A stretch of DNA of 34,630 nucleotides, taken from NCBI GenBank assembly GCA_023398495.1, contig JAEWSG010000107.1:1-34630 (forward strand), in the 5' to 3' direction. How positions within the stretch are numbered: position 1 is the first letter of the stretch; every line of letters starts with the position of its first letter. Below are positions 13,401-22,300 of this stretch, piece after piece. The DNA is from Bacillota bacterium (GTDB lineage Bacteria; Bacillota; Clostridia; Acetivibrionales; Acetivibrionaceae). The position numbers and the translations under genes are program-made. The notes beneath the pieces were generated by a model that saw only the letters and a program-made list of their open reading frames with translations, was not told the DNA's origin and did not search any database.

Positions 13401-16240
13401 AATTCCATATTCCCATCCTCGAACCACCTTGCAGTATCACCGGTCTTGTACATACGTCCGCCCATATGCCTGTTGAAAGGATCAGTAATAAATTTATCCT
13501 TTGTAAGCCTTTCATCGTTCATATACCCTGCCGCCAGGCATTCACCTCCAATATACAAATCTCCGGTAACTCCTATTGGACTAGGCTTAAGATTGGAATC
13601 GAGAATATAATACAATGCATTCTGTATGGGCTTTCCATATGGAATACTTACCCACATAGGGTCAACCTCCTCAATGGGGTAATAGTTTGACCATACTGTG
13701 GCCTCTGTTGCACCACCTAAGGCTATAACTTTTGCTCCCGGGAAAGCTTCTCTTACTATATCCGGTAGAGTTACAGGTATCCAGTCGCCGCTCTGAAACA
13801 CTAGTCTTAAAGCAGTCCCTTCCTTCTTCGAGGAGTTGTCTAAAAAAGGTACAAGCTGCATAAGTGCTGCAGGGGCAGAATCCCAAAAAGTTATCGGTTC
13901 ATTTTCCAATATATTTACAAGCCCTTCCGGGTTTCTCAATTCACTTCTTGTCGCTACACGAATCGAGCCTCCGGAAGCTAATATACCGAAAATATCATAT
14001 ACCGATAAGTCAAAACAAAGTGATGTTACAAACAATACCCTGTCGTGAGCCCCGACATTAAACGAACGGTTTACCCATTCAATAAGGTTTATGACCGGCT
14101 TGTGACAAACAGCTACACCCTTTGGTGTTCCCGTAGAACCTGATGTATATATGACATATGCCAACTCGTCCGATTTAGTATCAAGTGCAAGGTTTTCTCC
14201 GGAATACCTGTCCATATGCCTGAGCGTCCAATCATTTTTTTGCTTCACAGTTAAGTCCAGAGATTCTTTTTTATCACAAAAACCTTTTTTGATGACAACA
14301 TCATATCGGTAACAAAGTTCGTTACTGAATTCATTCTTCCTATAAAAAACACTTACTTTTTCAATTTCAACTTTCTTTTTCTCTAATTCACAGAAGAACT
14401 GCTCATCAACATAAAGTTCTCCATCAAGATCGGTTTTGGTTTTGATTCCTGCCTGACAGTTTTCTTTAGCTTTAAAAGCCTCCAAGGCTTTTCTGAAATC
14501 TTCTTTTCTTGCCGCATCCATAACATCTGCCACTATGATTACGCCTTCAGGTTTTAACACTTTCAGAGCTCTTTCCAATACTTTTTCCAAATAAATAAAC
14601 CCAGGAAAAAACTGTACAGTACTAGCAATAATAACTAGATCAAAAGAGTTATCCTCAATCAATTCAAACTCGTGGGCAAATCCGTTTATCAGCTCTATAT
14701 TTGTATATCCGGCTGTTTCAATGTATTCCTTATTACGTTTCTGTGTAATCTCTGATGGGTCAAGGCCGGTATACTGTTTAACGAAAGGAGCTATAGAGAA
14801 CATTATTGTTCCCGAGCCACAGCCTATCTCCAGCACCTTTTTTTCTTTTCCAAGATAAGGCTTCGCAAGGGAAACAATATGTTCCTTATATTGATCTACT
14901 TCCTCTTTGGAAAACGGCATTCCTGTAAAGCTGTTTACAAAACCTCCGGCTGTCACATCATCTATCGCTCTTTCACAGACATGGTCCCAAAGTGCTTTAA
15001 CAGCCTTCTGATCCATTTCTTCAATCGGTAGTTCCTCATCTTCTATATCCATGCAAATAACATCTGTTATACAAGGTAGCTCCCACTGCATCTCTCGTAC
15101 CATTTTAATCAGAGAATGCTGGGTAACTATGCAGTGGATATTGAGGTCCGCAAGTATTTTTTGTATACGTAGCTTAGGGAAGGTCGGCTCAAAGGGCACA
15201 TAGATTCCACCGGCTTTCAGAATTCCCATAACTGCTGTTATCATTTCACTAGATCTTTCCATAAGAACTGCTGTAAAAACTCCAGGTTTTATTCCTCTGT
15301 CCTTCAAAAGTCCGGCAAGACGGTTGGCCTTAATGTTCAATTGTCTATATGTAGTGTCCCTGCCATCAAACACAACTGCCGTATTATCAGGAGTTTTTTC
15401 AACCTGTTCTTCAAACAGCCCATGCATTGTCTTGTCACAGTTGTAGGGTTTTTTCGTATCGTTAAAACCATACAAAATTCTGTGTCTTTCATCTTCTGAC
15501 AGAATTTCAATCTCTGATATAACCAAATTCGGATTTGAAACAATAGAAACAATAAGGTTTACGAGATGCTCCAATACTTGAGCTGCAAAACTCTCTTTAT
15601 ATATATCCTTTTTATATTCCAAAGTAATTTTTATAGCTTCACCTTCTAAAGCAAAGCAGAATAAAGTATCAGGGTTTGCACCTTCAATACAGCTCTTTTC
15701 ATGTATATTCTCCATCATAACAATAGTTTTGTACAAAGGAGTTTCCTCACCCGTTTCACTGCTCAACAGTTCTGCAATAATCTCCATCGGCAGATTTTTG
15801 TTCTCGTCTGCCTCGGTTACTGCCTTCTTGACTTTTATCAGTAAATCCTTAAAGGTTTCATTTTTATCTATTTTAACTGTCAAGGGGAGTATATTCTGTG
15901 TTTGATTAGCTTCACCTTCCTGCTTAAATTCAGGCATACCGAGCATTATGTTATCGCTCCCAGTATATCTGTAAACAAGGTATTTTACACATGACACAAG
16001 TATCATATACAATGCATAAGGTGATGCGTTGCTCATTGATATGAGCTTATCCGAAATATTATCAGATATTATCGTACTCTTGCAACCGTTTATAATTTGC
16101 ACATTTTTCGTGCGTGGAAAACTTAGTGGTATACCGCTAGATAATACACCACCCTGAAGCTTATCTGTCCAGTATTTTTTTTCTGCTTCAAATTCTCCAG
16201 CTGACATTATGATATTTTTTGAATACTTATCAATTTTCAT
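10403..16240 (-). CDS. terminal NRPS: half-C, A interrupted by methyltransferase, PCP, E, C-terminal papain/BtrH-like domain
   Basis: The domain order over 1945 residues is as follows. Residues 1-250 are the C-terminal half of a condensation domain, with no HHxxxDG. The A domain starts at about 270 and is interrupted after motif A2 (LKAGG, 341-345) by a class I methyltransferase (about 400-655; SAM loop VLEIGCGSG 469-477), then resumes at A3 (YTSGSTG, 698-704). The PCP serine is Ser1095 (GGDS). An epimerase follows (HHLVIDG 1279-1285; FNYLGQFD 1489-1496). The A pocket read by eye is D-L-Y-D-F-S-L-V-W, close to Cys codes (DLYNLSLIW). The last ~350 residues are not a thioesterase: Cys1610 in YLCHS and His1712/1713 in VHHSLVYGYD suggest a papain-fold, C39/BtrH-like domain. 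It could release or transfer the product. GGAGG lies 6 nt before the ATG. Confidence 0.92.
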   Translation of the reverse strand: MKIDKYSKNIIMSAGEFEAEKKYWTDKLQGGVLSSGIPLSFPRTKNVQIINGCKSTIISDNISDKLISMSNASPYALYMILVSCVKYLVYRYTGSDNIMLGMPEFKQEGEANQTQNILPLTVKIDKNETFKDLLIKVKKAVTEADENKNLPMEIIAELLSSETGEETPLYKTIVMMENIHEKSCIEGANPDTLFCFALEGEAIKITLEYKKDIYKESFAAQVLEHLVNLIVSIVSNPNLVISEIEILSEDERHRILYGFNDTKKPYNCDKTMHGLFEEQVEKTPDNTAVVFDGRDTTYRQLNIKANRLAGLLKDRGIKPGVFTAVLMERSSEMITAVMGILKAGGIYVPFEPTFPKLRIQKILADLNIHCIVTQHSLIKMVREMQWELPCITDVICMDIEDEELPIEEMDQKAVKALWDHVCERAIDDVTAGGFVNSFTGMPFSKEEVDQYKEHIVSLAKPYLGKEKKVLEIGCGSGTIMFSIAPFVKQYTGLDPSEITQKRNKEYIETAGYTNIELINGFAHEFELIEDNSFDLVIIASTVQFFPGFIYLEKVLERALKVLKPEGVIIVADVMDAARKEDFRKALEAFKAKENCQAGIKTKTDLDGELYVDEQFFCELEKKKVEIEKVSVFYRKNEFSNELCYRYDVVIKKGFCDKKESLDLTVKQKNDWTLRHMDRYSGENLALDTKSDELAYVIYTSGSTGTPKGVAVCHKPVINLIEWVNRSFNVGAHDRVLFVTSLCFDLSVYDIFGILASGGSIRVATRSELRNPEGLVNILENEPITFWDSAPAALMQLVPFLDNSSKKEGTALRLVFQSGDWIPVTLPDIVREAFPGAKVIALGGATEATVWSNYYPIEEVDPMWVSIPYGKPIQNALYYILDSNLKPSPIGVTGDLYIGGECLAAGYMNDERLTKDKFITDPFNRHMGGRMYKTGDTARWFEDGNMEFMGRKDFQVKIRGYRIELGEIESQLLKHVEVKEAVAMVRKDAEGNNYICAYVVSDRELTVSELREYLLRELPSYMVPSFFVRMPKMPMTSNGKLDRNRLPEPYNNVNTGVEYIAPDNDDEKKMAQIYSDALGVEKVGIKDDFFDLGGDSIKAIQVTSLAEQQGINLAVSDVLRHKTISEILKNVDYKKKKEAISQDEVIGKVLLTPIQKWFFEKDRGYKHYWNQTNLFSIDKETDLVLLENCFRNIIEHHDALRMGYKLDGEEVTQFNRGIADVKFKLEVIDLSEYDYDTQKQKIKELGQKIQDGFDLEKDLPIKAFIFELGDNGRRLLIPVHHLVIDGVSWRILLEDLERLYRSGMEDILPSKTTSFKEWSDKLSDFAAEKSLDLKYWESIDCDKIKTMANKKVEENYLKDHSKVFFELDKEQTKMLLTEVNKALGTEITDVLLTALTVSLGEAFKLDSLLVMLESYGREEIIEGVNLSRTIGWFTSIYPVYLEKRDSIENTLAEIKQNLKGVSSKGINYGIARYLNGNEALNTLRPEISFNYLGQFDNMDKGKTALLLPCNENYGGSINQNNTHDYLIDFNGMVANGKLQFIVGYNTKYLDEKKVQKTVQNYKNVLVDIVTYCKNKIMDNCEVKNKNRYQVNKTDAKELKVVLHNDIITYLCHSLAICVILADERLHPWYYEHYIRLYTEKQANGMLIMDFLEERAPYNEVIQEVYLGYELLKDVTNITDYVIDKINSGYYVIINIDEYYIPEKLAYKKKHYVHHSLVYGYDNTQRKFKAIGFNAEQIFAKMNFDYDLFSQAFESGKLYYKGSAPWAETNAIELLRTKDFMQEYPFSLERFKTSLEDYVTSKEDFRIVFDQRLDQYYLGPEQLKYGMDVYEGVIEHLMKLMDGVITIDYRAVHLMFEHKKSLYSRLQFVKGKYNRLNRFEKLLDQYQKIVDIVDSARRLFLKHTFTGDNDYNLVPDKEVVVQIIEKLAAARDMEKQVLTEICGLLKI

Positions 16241-16290
16241 CGCAATCCTCCATTTTCCGGTGCATAGAGCCCCTTAACTTTTTACCTGTT

Positions 16291-16327
16291 GGGTGCATTT
16301 AATAAGTATGAAGAAAAATATACACCC
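16291..16327 (-). other. imperfect hairpin between two NRPS genes
   Basis: GGGTGCATTT (16291-16300) and AAATATACACCC (16316-16327) can pair as an imperfect stem in the 100-bp gap between the two NRPS genes. The 5' half, GGGTGCATTTAAT, is the same 13 bp found in the hairpin at 3693. There is no T-run on the minus strand, so full termination is not expected; it might tune expression of the terminal NRPS relative to the upstream genes. Confidence 0.35.
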
Positions 16328-16340
16328 TACCTGTTTACTC

Positions 16341-19300
16341 TTAAAAGTTGAACTCAACTTCTTTTACCAAAACCTTTTCACGTTTGATGTATCTGTTTTC
16401 CAGCTTTATATCCTTAATTTTTACGTCTTGATCTTTGACGATGCATTCCAGTATTCTGAGATAATCCTTCGACATTCTTTCGATAGTCTCTTTTTTAAAG
16501 AGGCTTGTACAGTATTCCATAATGAACTCGGTATTGCCATTTGCTTCCCCGCACCAGAGAGTTAAATCGAATTTAGATACACTGCTTTCAAACTTGTAGG
16601 GTTCAAATTTCAGTCCCTCTGTGTCTATCACGTCTATGTCAAGGTTCTGTAGAGTAAAGGATACATCAAACAAGGGGTTTCTGCTCATATCCCTTTTGAC
16701 ACTCAACTTTTCTACCAGTTCTTCATACTGGTACTCTTGGTTTTCATAGGCTTTGAGGCAGTCCTCGCTGACTTCCTCAAGGAAATCCATAAAAGTTTTA
16801 TCCCCTGCCGGGAAGCTTCTTATTGCGATCATATTTACAAACATACCGATGATATTCTCAAGATCTGCATGAGGTCTTCCTGCAATAGGAGAGCCTACTA
16901 TCAGATCTTCCTGCCCGGAATATCTTGATAAAAGAATCTTGTACGCAGATAAGAGCACCATATAAAGTGTAGTACCTGTTTTTAAAGCAAGCTGCTTTAA
17001 TTCCAAGGTCAATTCATTTCCTGCTTTAAAACTTATGTTATTGCCGACAAAATTCTTAATATAGGGTCTCTCAAAATCAGTAGGCAAATTTATTACCGGA
17101 ATATCTCCTTTAAACTTTTCCAGCCAGTATTTTTCCTTTATCTTAATTTCCTCGGATTCAAACAAGTCGTTTTGCCATGCAGCAAAATCTTTATACTGCA
17201 ACCTTAACGGTTCAAGATGTTTTCCCCGGTATAATGATAAGAATTCATCTATCAGGATTTTTCTCGATACTCCATCCGATATTATGTGATGCATGTCGTA
17301 CATTAAAATATGTCTGTCTTCTTGACTTAAACCTCCATCGAGTACTTTAACGAGTTTCACCCTGAATAACTGCGTTTCTCTTAAGTCGAACGGTCTTATA
17401 AAGCCTTTAATTATTTCATTAACTTCGTTTTCAAAAACTTCAGTGTAGCCTATATTAATGCCTATAAATTCATTAACCATCTGTACGGGTTGTTCATTTA
17501 CCAATTCAAAACTCGTACGCAAAGATTCATGCCTTCTGACCAACTCATTAAATGCCTTTTCAAAGCGTTCCCTGCATAATTTACCTCTGATATCTATCAC
17601 TCCCGGAAGGTTGTATGCCACACCCGTTCCTTCAATCCTGCTTAGCACAAACATCCTTCTCTGAGCTGATGAAATGGCATAATGGTTCTCCTTCTTTATC
17701 GGAGTTATTGATGAATAAATGCTATCTTTAGAATCTCTGATGTGTTTTGCAAGGTTCTTTATAGTTCCAAGAGTAAATATATCCTTTAGATGAATCTTCA
17801 CATTAAAAGCCTTGTGAATTTTATTAGCCAGAAGGGTAGCTTTTAAAGAATGCCCACCTGCTTCAAAGAAATTGTCATTTATGCCTGTCTGTTTAGTATT
17901 TAAAATTTCCTGCCATATCCGCACAAGTTTAATCTCTGTTTCGTCGGAAGGCATGTCATAATTCAGAGCTTTGTTCCTTTTAGGCTTTGGAAGTGACCTT
18001 ATGTCTACTTTGCCGTTTGGCGTAAGGGGCATCTTTTCAATTCTTACAAAATATGAAGGTATCATATAGACCGGAAGCTGCTTTGCCATAAACTCCCTTA
18101 TTTCCGTGTCATCAGGTTCTAAAGAGCAAACCATATAAGCCACAATATGCTTATCCGAAATTTCATCTTCTTTAATAGTTACAAATGCCTCTTTTACAGA
18201 CTTATGTCTTAAGAGCCTGTCTTCAATTTCTCCGAGTTCAACCCTGTATCCCCGGATTTTAACCTGGTCGTCAGCTCTGCCTATAAACTCTATGCTTCCA
18301 TCGGCTGAGTACCTTCCCATATCTCCCGTTTTATACATGGTATCGAACTTATGATTAGTAGAATCAACACCTTCATCTGCAAAAGGATTCTGAATAAATC
18401 TCTCCTTGTTAAGATCAGGTCTGTTTAGATATCCTCTTGACACGCCTTCCCCTGCAATATATATTTCGCCCCTTACTCCTACAGGTAAAGGTCTTAAATT
18501 TCTGTCAAGAATATATACTCTTACATTGTCAATAGGTTTACCTATAACTGTCAGTTGTTTGTATAGGTCAAATTGTTCAAAATCAATAACCTGGGCTATT
18601 GCACCTATGGTTGTCTCCGTTGGACCATAATGATTTACAATGACAGCACCGGGGTATAGTTTATTAAACATCTCCACATCATTTAAGTTTATCTTTTCGC
18701 CTCCTAATACTACTAGCCTGAGGTTTCTGCACACTTCCGGCATTACAAATGCACCGGAGTTGACAATAACATTAAACAAAGACGGAGTTGACTTTATGTA
18801 TGTTATTTTGTTTTCATTAAGGTATGGAAGAAGAATTTGCGGATCTGAGTATTCCTCCTTGGACATCAGATGCATTTCACTTCCACACATCAAAGCTGAA
18901 TAAAAAGCAGTATATGCCAGATCGAAGCACAATGAGGAAACTATTGCTGTCTTGTCCTCTGTGCTTATGTCAAACTTATTTTTAAACCAGTTGACATAGT
19001 TGACCAGATTGCGGTCTTCAATTATTACCCCTTTAGGCTTTCCTGTAGTTCCGGATGTATAAATGACATATGCTGCATCTGTATTTTTTCTTATATCCGG
19101 GGGATTCGAAATATAATCGTTGTATTGAGAGTTACTCTCCAAATCTATTACTTCGCCTTTAAAAGAGATCGCTTTTGGGAATTCACCATGACTTAACAGT
19201 ATTTTTGCCCCAGAGTCTTCAAGCATATATTCAAGTCTTTCTTTTGGCAGCTCAGTGTCTAATGGCAGGTACGCAGCCCCAACTTTCAGAACACCAAGAA

Positions 19301-22300
19301 GGCTAATTACCATTGTGTGGGATTGCTCTGCCAAAATACCTATTCTGTCACCGGGCTTTGCTCCTTTGCTAACAAGCTGCCAAGCCAAACTATTTGCCAT
19401 ATTGTTTAACTGTCTGAAAGTGAGTTTTACCTTTCCCGAAACCAATGCAGTTTTGTCAGGTGTACTTGCTGCCTGCTCCTCAAATATTTGTTTTACACTC
19501 CGTGTGTCTATTATACCTGTTGAGCTTTGATTAAAGCTTACAAGCACCTCTTTTTCTTCTTTGTCATTCATTAAGCCAAGTTCACAAATATACGCTTCCG
19601 GATTGTTAACAAGGCTTCTAAGAATATAGATATAGTGCTTTGCAAAATTTTCCATTGTCCTTTTTTTAAACAGTTTTGACTTGTATTCCAGGCCCATCCG
19701 TATCTCGTCATCCCATTCCATTGCCTCCATCTTAAGGTCAAACTTGGAAGTCTTGTGTTCAAGGTCAAGAGATTCAAATTTAAGTCCCTCAATATTTATT
19801 TCACTGTTACTTATGTTTTGCATGGCAAACAAGGTATCAAACAATGGGTTCCTACTTAAATCCCTTGGTACTTTAAGCTTTTCAACCAATTGTTCATACT
19901 GGTAATCCTGATTGTCGAAAGCTGCCAAAGTATTTTCCTTTACCTCTTTAATAAAATCGACAACCTTTTTGTTCTCCTTTGGATAGTTCCTTAACGCAAG
20001 TGTATTTATAAAGAAACCGATTATACCCTCAAGATCTGCATGATGTCTTCCGGCTGCCGGTGAACCTACAACTATATCCTCCTGCCCGGTATACTTTGAA
20101 AGCAGGACATTATATGCTGCAAGCATTACCATATACAAGGTAGCTCCGGTTTTTGAAGCAAGTTTATTCAGACCTGCTGTAAGCTCACTGTCAAGTGTGA
20201 AGTTTATTCTGTCCCCTTCAAAACTTTGTATATTGGACCTTGCAAAATCATATGGCATATCAAGAACCGGTATATCTCCTTCAAACTTTTCAAGCCAATA
20301 TTCTTCCTGCTTTTTAATTGTCTCGCTTTCAAATAATTTGTTCTGCCATACTGCGAAATCCTTGTATTGTATTCTCAATTCCGGAAGTTCCTGACCACAA
20401 TAAAGGTATGCAAACTCCTTTATCAGAACATTCATTGACATACCGTCAGAAATACTATGGTGCATATCAAAAATCAAGACATACTTATCCACACCGGTCT
20501 GAACCAAACCTACCCTTAAAAGAGGTACGGTACTTAAATCAAAGGGTCTTATAAATCCTTTGATAATTTCTTCCAAGCTTTCATTTTCATAAGTTGAGTT
20601 TTCTTCAACGCAATCACCTAAATTTATGTACTCAATATTTAAGTTTGCTGAACTATGAATTTTTTGATATATTTCTCCTTCAATACATTCAAAAGAAGTC
20701 CTGAAAGCCTCATGTCTATCTATTAGCATACTAAAGTTTTTCTCAAGCCGTTCTTTTTCAAGCTTCCCCTCTACCCTAACGGCTGCAGGCATGTTATAGC
20801 CTGTACCTATGCCCTCATATTGATTAACAATATAAAGTCTTCTTTGGGCAGATGAGACCGGGTAACATCCTTTGGGATAGTCTTCTTGCACCTTAACCGG
20901 TTCTATAGAAGTATGAGTACTCTTTTTTGCCTTTTGCAAAAGCATTGCAAGCTCTCTTATAGTGCTGAACTCAAAAACTTCTTTGAGTAGAATTTCAATA
21001 TTGAATACTTTGTGTATATTTGTCACCAAAGCCGTAGCCTTCAAGGAATGGCCTCCCAGCTCAAAAAAGTCGTCGTCAATACCTATTCTTTCCACACCTA
21101 ATATATCTCTCCATATTTTAACCAATTCCTCTTCCACTACATTCTGGGGCTCTGCATATTGAGCTTCCATACCCCTTCTGCCTTCTGGATCGGGCAATGC
21201 TTTTATATTTATTTTACTGTTTGAGGTCAGTGGCATACTGTCCATCTTTACAAAATATGAAGGCAGCATATAATCTGGCAGTCTTTTTGCCAAAAAATCC
21301 TTAAGTTCCAGTGCAGCAACCTCTCTATCGCAAGTAAAATATGCACAAAGAAATTTATCTTCATTTCCTTTAGCTACAACTGCTGCTTCTTTAATTCCTC
21401 CATACTGGAGAATTTGAAATTCTATTTCTCCTGTCTCAATACGAAATCCCCTTATCTTTACCTGATCATCTTTCCTTCCTAAAAACTCAAGATTTCCATC
21501 AGGCAGCCACCTTGCGAGGTCTCCTGATTTATACATCCTTTCTCCCTGTAAGAAAGAACTTTCAACAAACTTTTCCTTCGTAAGTTCAGGTCTTTTCAAA
21601 TATCCTCTGGCAAGCGACACTCCTGCTATACACAACTCACCTTCTACACCTGTAGGCTGGAGGTTGTTGTCCTTATCAACCACATAGACTCTTATATTAT
21701 TCGCAGGCCTTCCTATAGGAACAGAATTGGAAATATTAGCTCTATCGTCATACTTCCAAAGAGTAGCACATACTGTTGATTCTGTTGGTCCGTATCCATT
21801 TCTGTATTCCACCCTGTCTTTCCATTTTGTAAACAGGTCTATTGAAGAAGCCGAACCTGCTGTTATGAGTTTCTTCAGGGAATTTATCTTCTCAGGGTCA
21901 AGATTGCTAAGATAGGTAGGCGGCAACGTCGCAAAGGTTATATTGTTTTTATTGAGGAATTCCTCAAATCTGTTGTAGCTTCCAATCACATCCTCCGGCA
22001 TTATATAAACGGCTGCTCCGGTTAATAGACCTGAAAAAATATCCCATACCGATGCATCAAAAGAAATGTTTGCAAAATGAATTACCCTATCCTTTTCACT
22101 TAAACCGATTACATCTTTCCATACCGATTTAAGATTTGCTACACCTTTGTGCTCTATCATTACCCCCTTAGGTATTCCTGTGGTGCCGGAGGTATAAATT
22201 ATATAGGCAAGGTTTTCATTTGTAACAGAAGTTTGAGGTGATGTATCACTAAAACCCTCTAGTGCTCTCAAGTCATACTGGTAACGGTTCTTCAAAGGCC

